This document shows positions 37,201 through 48,600 of a stretch of 64,000 nucleotides of DNA, in pieces. Each line of letters opens with the position of its first letter. Positions within the stretch are counted from its first letter, which is position 1. Position numbers and translations under genes: made by a program. The notes under the pieces are model-generated. The model saw nothing but the letters and a program-made list of their open reading frames with translations, was not told the DNA's origin and made no database searches. The DNA comes from Myoxocephalus aenaeus. Its lineage: Eukaryota > Chordata > Actinopteri > Perciformes > Cottidae. Location of the stretch: positions 12,218,501-12,282,500 of the forward strand of contig JBAMJR010000031.1 in assembly GCA_038501785.1 (NCBI GenBank), given 5' to 3'.

Positions 37201-38900
37201 TGGCGGGGGGTAAGAAAACGTACCAATTTCCATCACATCCATCTTAAAAGGCTCTGAAGTGGCATTCCCGAGTGCATTGGAGGCCATCACCGTCAGGTAG
37301 TAGTCGACCCAGATGGAGGTGTGTTCCTTATCAAAGAAACAGGAGTTCCTTCCTGCCGACTGATAGTCCGGGCACTCGTACGTTCCCTCCAACCTGTAAG
37401 AAGACAAAACAAGACCTTTAACTGACCAGCAAACACTGCTCGGAGCATTTTGCTTACATGCATATACGACAAAGTCAGCATTGTAAAACTGTGCTGTGGG
37501 CAGTAAATACATGTTGAGATTCAATAAACAAGCACAGGGCTGGACTGATCATCAGAAAAGAGCCAGGTGTGTGATGTCCATGTAGTTTCCTCACTGACCA
37601 CTGCAACACGATAACACATGTCATAACCTGATTATGTGAGGCTGCACTGAATGGCGGACACGAGGCACAGCTGATTGACAGAAGCTTGCTAGCATGCTCA
37701 CAATTAAAACGCTGACATGCTCATGATTAAGTCAGGAGATCACCAGTTGGGAGCCATCCTCTGGGAACCTTGAATGTGTGTACACAGTTCATGGCAATCC
37801 ATCCAGTAGTTGTCAAGATATTTCAGATTGAAACCAAAGCGGAGATCAAACAAACTGACGCTGCCGATCCTAGAAACTATTGGTGATAAAATCAGTTTGG
37901 GTATTTTTTCCCTTAGGCCACTGCCAGTGAAGGTCGCGCAGGTGAAGCATTTGAAGTCTGCAGGTTTTCCTGCATGGCGACACAGATTTGTGCTCAGATG
38001 GCTGAGCATAAGTGTGGGAACAAGAGAGCCGGTGTTTTTCCACTCACACAACATCAAACAACTGATAACTCAACAACAGGAGCTTTACCTCCACTTGCTC
38101 TCAGTGTGGTGGATTAGCTCTTAATGTAGCATCTGGTGGCCTAGAGGTTAAGACAAAATGCTGTGATTGAAACCCTGGTTCTATTCTTTGTTGTGTGCCG
38201 TTCCCTTCTTTCTCACTCCCCTTTACCCTTCCTGCATCTCTGCCTCATCTCTACTGTGACCTGTTGAATAAAGCCAAAAATAGAAATTCACTAAATGAAA
38301 ATGAAATTCAAAACAAATCTTAGTAATTAGCCTGACCTTTCTCTCTCGTAATACAGACGGTGTGCGGTGGGCAGCCCTCCATCAGAGCCTGGCTCCCACC
38401 AGCAGGTAAACGTCTCCTTCTCAGGCGACCTGCAGCCGAGCAGGACTGGTTTCCCCGGTGGAGACATGCCTGGCAACACGTGACGAACAAACATCAGCTC
38501 ATAACCCCCGATTTAGCACCCGTATGATAGAAAACAGAAACGTTGGCATGATGTAAACAACAAGTTGAACCTTGACTTGAATGGGAACTACACTAGATAT
38601 AATGTTTTGTTTTTAAACTGCCCGTGTTTTGAAGTATGCATATCTAAGATTTCTTCCTCAAGGTTGATTTTGAAAATAAAAAACATGTCCTTTGAGCAGT
38701 GATGTACATTTTATTTTTCAATGCTGTGAGCGCTAAAGAAACCTCAAAGGCAGATCTCCAAACCAAGACATGTAAAAGCCAAACTATCTGCGATTTTAGG
38801 TCTATTAAACAACATGACAATTAAAGTCTTCCAACTTACTGTTGGACTCTACAGCTGCAGACAGCAGCCAGAGCAAAGCCAGCCCAAGAGCTCTCCTCAT
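34252..38900 (-). CDS. prlr: prolactin receptor (class I cytokine receptor), short-tailed form
   Basis: Plasma-membrane receptor for prolactin, signalling through JAK2/STAT5; in fish it acts in ion balance. Exons: 38900-38840 (signal peptide MRRALGLALLWLLSAAVES), 38469-38337, 37393-37224, 35852-35686, 35531-35390, 35290-35194, 35105-35036 and 34935-34252; phases close at 507 codons. The first FNIII domain has CRSPEKETFTCWWEPGSDGG and YECPDYQSAGRNSCFF, giving the paired cysteines. The second ends in the WSXWS box, here WSEWS (exon 5). Exon 6 holds the single membrane span FWMMVSILSAIPLITAVCIL. Exon 7 carries Box 1, LPPVPGPKI, the JAK2 docking site. The tail exon of 227 codons repeats tyrosine motifs: two DYSRVK and three (S)GY[VI]D/AYVD-like sites. 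Mammalian long PRLR and typical fish PRLRa tails are longer by recall, so this may be the second fish paralogue; I cannot settle a versus b. Confidence 0.9.
35925..36400. repeat. dispersed teleost repeat, family B (copy 2)
   Basis: The longest copy of the family, in PRLR intron 3. It contains gctaacatgcggatg, gctgaggctgatgacaatgg, aaagtattggacaaattaaa, aatccatccaatatttgttg and a following atatttc-agt motif. No coding content and no clear terminal inverted repeats, so the class is unknown. Confidence 0.65.
37685..37870. repeat. dispersed teleost repeat, family B (copy 3)
   Basis: In PRLR intron 2. It shares cgctgacatg, ctctgggaaccttgaatgtg, catggcaatccatccagtag and ttgtcaagatatttcag with copies 2 and 4. 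Confidence 0.65.
38128..38285 (+). repeat. tRNA-derived SINE (decayed)
   Basis: ctggtggcctagaggttaag followed by gattgaaaccctggttct resembles A-box and B-box regions of a tRNA-derived SINE head. The CT-rich body (cttcctgcatctctgcctca) and the end ctgttgaataaagccaaaaa fit a common fish SINE tail. Not an intact tRNA: the cloverleaf is broken. Located in PRLR intron 1. Confidence 0.65.
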
Positions 38901-41900
38901 CCTGGGACCGACTGTCTGTCACACCGAGTGCCCCGAAAAAGGGCGTGGCATCCCCAGCTTGTGGTTAATGAGGTATTATAAGCTGTGTGTCTTGTTTTGA
39001 CCTAAAACAAGGAGATATGAAGGGAAAACAATGAGCACAACCAATACATGTTGTAGCTAACAACTACGGATTGCATGGTAATTTAATAATGTGCTGTACT
39101 ATAAAAGTATGTGGAGAATTAACATGAACGTTATAACTTGACTGACAGCACTGACCAACACTTTTATTAAAGAAGGGATCTGCGACAAATTGGGAAAAAA
39201 TGGTTAATAAGTGTAATAAAATAAGAGAAAAAACTTAACAAAGACTGATCAAAGGTGAGGCTGGTTCCAAAATGAAACAGGGTTTACCAGAATAAACTGT
39301 AAAAAGGATTCAGCTATCTGGTGATATTGTGTTAAATCTGTAAAAATCTAACCTTGTATCTTCAGTTCAACTCATCTCAAACACACAACGCACAGACTTC
39401 TAAAAGACGACGCACTCAGCAATGAGACGCTTATTTGCCTCAAAGTCTTGTGCTTATCTTCTGCCGGTTTTTGGACCCGTTTGAAATTGACTTTAGTGTG
39501 ACTGATTGGCTCAGAGTGAGCGCTGCAGATTTATACTCCCTGGTTCAAACTCCCTGATCTTTGTAGCAACGTTGATTCGCAATACAATTAGTCACCTGAG
39601 GAGGAGAGGGAAAGCCTGCAGCCTGTGATTTATATAGGATGCCACAAAGAGGGTGACACCTTTTCACTGTTTCTTTTCACTGTTTCTATATTTTTTTTTT
39701 TTACAATAACCTTAGTGACAACAAACCCAGTTTCATACTGCGACACCTTTTTAACACAAGTTGTAACATATGCAACATGTGTAACGTGGTAGCTTGAGCA
39801 AGACGGATCTAGATGAGGCCTATTTCTTAATTCTGACAGGCAAAAAGCAGAACTTGAAGCTACACATAATACCCAAAGCTCAATATTCAGCTTTACACTC
39901 AGCGTAAGTGCTGTCTGGGGTAATACTACTTCATACCTACTGTAATATTATTCCATTTTTTTTTATTCTCGTTGAAACCCATAACTTGTATCTATACTTA
40001 CAATTAACTAACCACACATCTGAAAGACTAGAGTGGAATACATTTAGGAATATTTATCTTTCATTTGTAGTGAGACAACAACATATAATATAGGAAACAA
40101 GCTAAACGGCAAATCCTACATTATTATGATCTGTACCAAAAACAGATCAAATACACAAGTTTATTATAAGACACATACTGAAATGATGTACCATTGTGTT
40201 TGTATTATTCCGTGTTGTAGCACTTACAATAGGACTGCAATATACAGTCGCTTGGGCGTGTACACGACATACCACAGAAATGATAACATCTCATGACAAT
40301 TTCATGGTCGATTAATTGATCAGCAGAAAGGCAACCCAGTCATGTGATGCTCTATTAATACTTATTAATTAACTTATATTAATACATATACAAACTACTG
40401 ACTACATCCTTTTAAGCTGTTTCTATCCGGGTTTTTTTTATGTTGTACAGAATAAAATACAAAATACACAATCCATTATTTCACCTTATACAGTATGAAG
40501 AAAATGTGGATACAATACACACCTTTAAATATGCAAACTCCTGCAAGGACAGTAAAGAACACAAAGGTTGTATTATTACAGCTCTGGTGTTCACTCACCT
40601 AGTCAGGACAATGTAGTCCTCTTCATTCATGACAAGACCATAGAAGATATGTTCACACCTGTGTCCGACGCGATATGATGCGACCTGAGGGAGAGAGACG
40701 TCCTGTGACTCGTGACGGGGAGGCGGCTGTGTCGTCACGACTTACCCACTTCAGTACAGCCAAAGATCGCAGCCGCTTCGAGATGTCTCACTTTTGCCTG
40801 ATTGCTAGAATACATAAACAACCTTACTTAGAGAAATACACGTTTCTTGTTCTCGAAGCTTTAAAAAAAAAAAAGTTGAATTGGCAGTTCTTTTGAAAAC
40901 CATCGAGTTTTTATTGTTTTATCTATACCATCGTGCTGCTGTTTCGTGAAGAATAACTTGCTCTTGTGTTTTCTTGTGTTTGTCTTCCTTCAAACTAAAA
41001 CCAATACTATAACAGCAACCTCGCTCTGTATTTTTTGTTAAAGACAATTAAAGACCTATCTTTTTTATCTGGGTTTTAATTTGGAGTAATGTCATAGCCT
41101 TCGCTTTTAAGCTTTAAGCTTTTTTTTATAAACTACTGACTTCTTCGTTTTAAATGTTTAACATGTAATAGTTATTGCTGTATTTTAGACACATTGCATT
41201 CCGACAGCAATCAATAAATGTAATTATCAAATTTGATCATTTGGTGAAAATAAGTCCTCCAGTAGTCTTTGTTCCCAATATTTTTTCATCATTTGTTTTT
41301 GGTGCAAATTCCATCCATTTCAGGGGACCTTAAACAAATTTGATTTGGAGAATGATCCACCTATATCTTCATGAACACCAGGGACCTTCTCTTTATCACC
41401 ATCAATTTCAACATCCTCAGGCAGCGTTTACTCTCAGGTTGACTCACAATCTTCCTCATACTCTCTGCAAAATGGGAGCACCTGGACCAAGAGGGACAAC
41501 ACTGGATGCAACAGGGCAATGCAAACTCCTAGTTTGCTGAATGTATGTCACAATTGTGTTTTGTGTTTGTAATTGCTGTTTACTTATGGTTGAAATTAAT
41601 AAATGAATGAATGAATGTAAACAACGACGGGATTCCAAAAACATGGAGAACACTACCCATAATGCAATGTGCCATGACAATGTTGCCTACTGTTATTTAA
41701 AGTTATTTACAGTTTTCCCTCATCTGAAATTAAACTATTGAAAGAATGACAACATTTTAATGGTGAAATGTATCTTCAACTCTGAATTTTCAACTTCAAA
41801 ATTCAGTTGGGGACCATTTAAAAAAACAAAACGTTTACTTACGGTGTATTATCTTGACCCATACACAGTCTTTGACAGAGAGAGCCGAGAGTTGCGTGGG

Positions 41901-42053
41901 GGAAAACCTCTGTCTAGTAGGCGTGCGTATCACTTTTACAATTTCTTCCAGGAAGTAGACATTTTTCTTGAAGTGACATGTTGTCAAGTGTCGTTTCCAG
42001 TGACTCAAGTGTGAGATTCACGCGTTGATAGTAAAGCTTTCCTGCTGGCCGCC
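38901..42053. other. PRLR-MALT1 divergent spacer
   Basis: Head-to-head spacer of about 3.15 kb. It should hold the PRLR promoter and non-coding first exon(s), perhaps near 39360-39660 where conserved-looking GC-richer sequence occurs, and the MALT1 promoter nearer 41600-42050. The segment 40650-40780 is GC-rich with CpGs and could be another promoter. (GAAT)n lies at 41600-41617. At 41653-41670 actacccataatgcaatg resembles a ZNF143-type site (motif match only). No coding region recognised. Confidence 0.4.
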
Positions 42054-42577
42054 ATGTCGGACTCTTTGGACCGGTCCGCGAAGATCAACCTGTTGAAGGA
42101 GCCGGCGGTGAAGAAGCTCTGCGAGGTGCTGGACAAATCCAGCAATAAAGGATGGCGAAAACTTGGAGAGATAGTCGCCAACGACAGGCGGTTTAAAGTC
42201 AGGTAGGCTGGAGTTGAGAAGTCAGACTGTAAACTGCATGAAATCACAATGTTATTGTTGTTAAAACAATGTTATATTACATAATTTATAGATTGAGAGA
42301 GCCCTTCTCTAAAAACTAACAGTGAGACCATAGTATGTATTGAATACACTGTACATTTTATAATTGAATATGCCCAGTATTAACTGTACTTTAGTTTGGC
42401 TGGTGCAAGTTAAGTTAATAAAGTTATGCACTCAGTGGCAAGATGCTGGGTTGTTTTTGCAGCCTTGGAAATGAAATAACTATTTCTAATAATGTTCTCA
42501 CAGGAAGGAGTATGATATAGCTAATAGATTATCACACTGTCCTTTCAGTAGATGCACATGTACATTGATACATTGTG

Positions 42578-42622
<45 letters not shown>

Positions 42623-45600
42623 TAATAACAACAATCAATCCTGTATACTATGTATTTACATCTAATTTATGTGTAGGACAGATGAATGAGTGATGCAATC
42701 CATGTAATAGGTTTAGGTCTTCACTGCCATGTCCTGAGATGAAATGAGAATCTCATTTCATCTCTTAAATGTACATCAATATATTGTGAGCCACCGACAA
42801 CCTGAGGCAAACTATTGTCCAATAAAGGTGAACCTGATGTCTGAAATATGACGTGCTGCCAATGTCCTGCATCGTTCTCCAGCTCAGGCGACATGGAGAT
42901 GTGCTCTCTGAAGGTGCTGGAGCTGGAGGGAAGCCCGAGCCGCATGCTGCTGAGGCTGATGGGAGAGCGAGGCTGCACAACGGGTCACCTGGTCGACTAC
43001 CTTCAAACGCTGGGCAACTCAGAGGTCCTGCAGTGCCTGAAACCATCAGGTACGGCAACAATGCGCCCAGGCTTGTTATCAAGTTCTCACATATCCACAG
43101 TAGGCTGGTCTTTGTTCCGTGTTCTGTGTAAAATAGAATTTATGACTCACTTCATGGTGCGGAAACCTACAGAACGTTGCCATTCAGTTCATAGTCAGTT
43201 TAACTCGAAACTTGTGTTTACGTGATTACTCAAGAATTATGGTATTTGTAGGGTGGAAACCACACCACCTGTAACCCAGTTGGGCAATTTTGATATGTAA
43301 CATCTTTGCCACAGATATAGCCAGTCTAAAACCAGTGTGACAATTTAAGACTAAGTGTGAAATCAATGTGAAATTCTCCGAAACGTACAGCCCTGCAGAT
43401 CCTCATTCAGCCCCAGTCGGTGGCTCTTATATCTGGACACAATCTTCGCCTGAGCTGCCACGCTGTGGGCAAATCTCCAGTACAGTACCAGTGGTTCAAG
43501 AGTAAGGAAGAGGTGAGCTACGACTCTTCCACATCCACACACTTCTGCCTTTAAAGGAAGTTTAACCTCTTCGTTTCTGCTGTGTTGGTTTCTTTGCGGT
43601 CATGCTGGTGTGAGATGTTTTCATAAGTAAGATGCAATCATTATTTTGACTCATCCGTTATTCCGTCTTTATATGTTAGTCAAGTATTTTGTGTTAAAGT
43701 TGTATCACTGTGCATCAGTATCCCGAAAATGTAATCACCAAATCAGCATTGCTTCTGGACTTGAAGTTCAATTTCCAGGAAAAACAAGCGGCAGTTATTA
43801 TGCCAGCTTCACAAGTCTGGGCTTGAAAGCTACTTCAACACTACTTCTTTATTTTCCTCCCTCAGAAACTCAATAAATGGCTACACATGACTCCATGTTG
43901 CATCTATACTACTGCATCTGAATGATCTATTTAAATAAAGATAGAAAAGATGATATGCTGTTACTCAAGTAAATCTACTTGCATTCACAGATTGAAAATT
44001 ACATCTTTACATGTCTTTATCAGTCCATGATGTGGACATAACTAACATACTTTTGCATTGAAACATCCTGTGCAAACATTTCATTCCCTCTTAGACATTT
44101 AGAAAATCCACTAAAAGATTAGAAAGAAAGCCAATAATCTAAATATAAGACACGATCAATATAGAGTATCTCAGCGTCTCAGGACCTTTACCTGCTTTTT
44201 AACTGCATTGTAAAAATGTATGTGAGATGCATGACCTCTTGGCTTCAAAACATTTCTGATTCTCATCCATCCTTCCTTTCCTGCAGGTGTTTAAACAGGT
44301 GCCTAACTTAAAAAGAACACACAATACTCACATTACAGCCAACAAATGTGTTTTTGTATGTAAATGTTGGACCACTAATAGTGAAGTTGACACTGTCAAC
44401 TTACTCACTCAGCATCTGAAACCAGTTCAGAGCTGGCGATCTAAAAGAAAAAAAAGTACTTACATCTACATACTTATTACTTACCTGAAACTAGAGTTTG
44501 ACTGCTGTGTGTTTTGAAGATGGCACTTTGATGGCACTTTGTTTTGAGGGGGGGATTCTTGGAATGTGATAGTATTACACTTTGCATATTGGTATATGTG
44601 ATTCACATTTTCACAACTTCAGGTGCCGAACAGCGTCTCCTCAGACATGGTGATAAGTCCAGTCCATTTGAAGGACGCTGGCTTTTACATCTGCAGGGTC
44701 AACTGCGGCGATACTTTTGAGTTCAGCCAGTGGGCTCAGGTGGACGTCCTGAATGTCACCGTGTCATGCGGTAAGATATTGCAGATGTTTAAATCTACCT
44801 TCTGCTCTGTGTGCGATGTTTATAAATGCATTTGTTGTTTTACGTATTTTGAAGTATCTGCACCAGTTGAGGGACAGGACAAGTGCCTCCTGTGGGAATT
44901 GAACCCCTGACTCTAGTGCTTTTACCATTGAGAATATAACAGATAATAAAGTAATGTTGTCTCCTCTACTTCCACTACCAGGGCAGAGTTATCATTCCTT
45001 AGAGGGTCGGCTGAAGTTGGTGATCCAGCCTCAGTCCCAGCGGATACATGTTGGGGAAACCCTGCAGGTGCAGTGTGGAGCCGTGGGACGGCCGATCCCT
45101 CGATACCAGTGGCACAGAAATGGAGTCCCGTTACCCAACGCCACAAAGAGGAAACACATGGTGAGGAGAGGGTTGAGAAGATTTGTGCTGTTACTGTTTC
45201 AAAAACTTTTTTGCTTCTTGTTTGGAGGCTTTTTTTTCCTCTCTGGTTATAGTTGTCAGATGTTACGAGGCGCGAAGCATCTGACTTATTTCAATCAGGA
45301 GAGACAGTGAATGATTAGTAGTTAACGTTTATTATGCCAGATGATGCGTTCATGAGCTACACAGAATTTGTTTGGCGCTTGAGCTCAACGAGGAGATTTG
45401 AGATCACGCTGTGTTTGCCCTGAGCGGCAGCGATCTGTAGATCCCCCCCCCCCCCCCCCCCCGGAGGAGTCCAGACACTGGTGGTGGTGGCTGGAGGTTC
45501 TGCTGGAGTTGCTGGAGATGCAGGGCTGCTGAATCTGAGAAGGCGGATGGTGCTGGCTAGCGTGAGGAGATGCTCTTCCTGTCTGAACTTACGCTAGAGC

Positions 45601-48600
45601 TTCATTTGTGTTTCAGATTCCTCACTCGATGCAGGATCACCACGGCAGGTATCGCTGTGAGATCAGCAGCAGCACTGAGAGAATGTGGACCAATGAAGTT
45701 GACGTTGTGATCGGTATGTTAACACTTCAGTACCGTAAATGTGTTGATACTGTTTGCAGTCCAGTGAAACCAGCTCCTGTGTTGTTATGTCTTATGACTA
45801 ATTGCTCTGCTCTTGGCTGAAAGCACCGAGGATATCCGTCCAGATTTCAGAGGCAATGGAGTGCTCTGAAGGTAGAGTTGAAAGCACTGGCGCATGGTGT
45901 TTTGAATGGTGCTAGCATCAATATTAGCATGCATGCACATTTTAATCAAAACTCCTCTAACTGCATGTGGGTCATGATCTGGTTTATTGTCACATAAACA
46001 CGAACCATCATACAGTTCACAGGGTTGGATCTCAAGGTTTCACATGCATGCATCTTGTTTGGATTTATGTCATTCATTTCAACCAATTGTACATTAAGGG
46101 AAGGCTGTCTTCTATATCTGTCTTATTGTCAACAAAAGAAAACACCAAAACAAAAAATGAATTGATCCACCAACATAATCCAGTTGTACTATTTGTTTAA
46201 ACAATTAAAACATATATGAGTGACCTGAACTAGTGGAAACTGGACGGCATTGAGAGACGGATTAACCCATTTCTTTATGGGATTAGTTGACAATAAGGAA
46301 ACCACAGAATGACACCACCCTTAATCTCTCTATTACACATAATAATTAGTTTATTAAATTGCATGATGACTAACTGTGAAGCTCAACTTCCCTTTGACTA
46401 ATCGTTCTTTCCTGAATCAATCAAATATTTTCCCGTCGTAGACGTAAACATGCTCATCTTATATGATAGTAACATATTTGTATTACTGATTTCTAGACGA
46501 TGTTTACGCCATTGGAGGAGGTAAGAGCAATTGCATTCATCAATTAATCATACATATCCATTAGAACACAGAACTTGCTATAATAGGCTCTTTTTATTTT
46601 GACATTGCAATTTTAGGATCCAGTGAATTTTTCCTAAATGATGTCCCAGAACAACTTCATGGTACGTGTCTTTTATCACATCTTTATGCACGAGTTGGTG
46701 CATTGTTCAAATGTGATCGCCAAGTTCTCTGCTGTATTTTTGTGATAGATACGGCTGATGCAGTTTCTCCACAGTATATTTCAACTGTGTTGATACTATC
46801 ACGGACTTTGTCCGAATCTGCCATCACTTCCTCTCTCACAATGAACACCAAAATAAAGATGTGATACTTGTAGCTTTCTTGTAATATTTGATGTCAGCAG
46901 TTAAACATGTGGACAAAATAACACTTTGAGCATAATGAAATCCAACAACACCAGATAATTACACCTAAAAAAATACCAACAGAGTGTAATCGACATCTCT
47001 CTGGCAGCCTCCAGAAAAGCAAATTCCCAAGCAGGCTGGTAATGACATTTAACACCTATACATGTCATTGTGTCTGGAATTAAGGAAATATGACCCACTT
47101 CCTACCTGTATTTCTCTTTAATTGTGATTTGTACTGCCTGAACGACTGGTGGGGAATTATATTCTTGATGCAACATATAAAGTACAGCATGTGTGTCCGA
47201 TACCAAAGAAGAAGAAAAAACATAACAAAAATCATGTATTTAATTGAGATGAAACACATTGAGATAGATCAGTGTGCCACGCAGAAAAATTGAAACAAAC
47301 TTCACCAGCCGTGTGCACAAACATACACTGACTGACAGTGCAGAGTAGAGTCCATGCAATACCCCTGATAGCTGCACGAAAAACAAACACCCATGGGCCT
47401 CGACAAAGGTTCTGCAGGGCAGCTGTCTGTGCTGCTTTCAGTTCATGTGACAGTTGATATGAGTTTATCACAGATGAGCCAATAAGAAACAAGAAAAACA
47501 CCTAACATAGTTTGTCCTTAGAAGGCATTGACATTTTTACTTTATAGCTATTAATTATCTTGCTTAGTCCATATCTTGGTCACAATTCTTTAATAACCAC
47601 ATTTTAAAGCTCCATAAGTCTTAATTTGGCGCTTTACAATTTCTGGTTCACTTCTCAAAGACATGAGTTGTTGTCCCCCTCAATTGTATAACAGTATGGT
47701 TTCCTCCTGTGCCGTGTCCTCTCACAGCAACTGACAAAGTGGCCCTGCTCATCGGTAACCTGTCTTACCGAAACCACCCGCAGCTCAAAGCTCCCATGGT
47801 CGACGTGTACGACCTCACGAACCTGCTGCGCCAGCTAAACTTCCAGGTGGTTTCACTGCTCGACCTCACAGAGTCGGAGATGAGAAACGCCGTCGACGAG
47901 TTCCTGTTGCTGCTTCACAAGGGAGTCTATGGCATGTTGAGATTTTTACATCCCCCGTGGATCGTTCTAGCCTGAGGTAGAATGAGAAATGTTTTTGGTG
48001 ATTCAAATACTCACTTCCCTCTTTAGGTCTGCTGTATTACGCCGGTCACGGTTATGAGAACTATGGCAACAGTTTCATGGTGCCGGTAGACGCACCAAAC
48101 CCGTACCGGTCGGCCAACTGCTTGTGTGTGCAGAGCATCCTTAAACTGATGCAGGAGAAGGAGACGGGCCTCAATGTTTTCCTGCTGGACATGTGCAGGA
48201 AGAGGTGAGTCAGCGGCTCAGTCCTGCAAGTTTATTACATTTGAAATGTTAGTTGTATATTGAGAAGTTAAGAATATGTGTAGGTGGAAGAGTATAATTA
48301 GTTCTGTATGTCACCAACATTAAAAGCAACCATGAGTCGGGAGTGGAAGGTTCAGATCAAATGGTGGTTTTATCATTGTAACGCGTTCCGTTACCCTGGT
48401 GAGTTTCCCCCCCCTGCACAAAGACATAGCACTCCAGGTATTTCAAGTTGGTAATGGCCTTTATTTGTGCCAGCTCTCACAGACCGTCTGGCAGCGGTCA
48501 CCCCGGTTCCCCCCACCGTCTTCCCTACTGCACTTTACATTGGGGATAAACAATCAGCATCAGCTGAGGCCAATTAGGCCTCATCACCGGCACCTGTCCC

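Noticed and set aside
38128..38200. tRNA gene
   Set aside because: The cloverleaf cannot be completed and the sequence continues into a SINE body with an AATAAA-like tail.
44880..44937. tRNA gene
   Set aside because: Only the B-box side resembles a tRNA; the A box and acceptor pairing are lost, so it is a SINE remnant.
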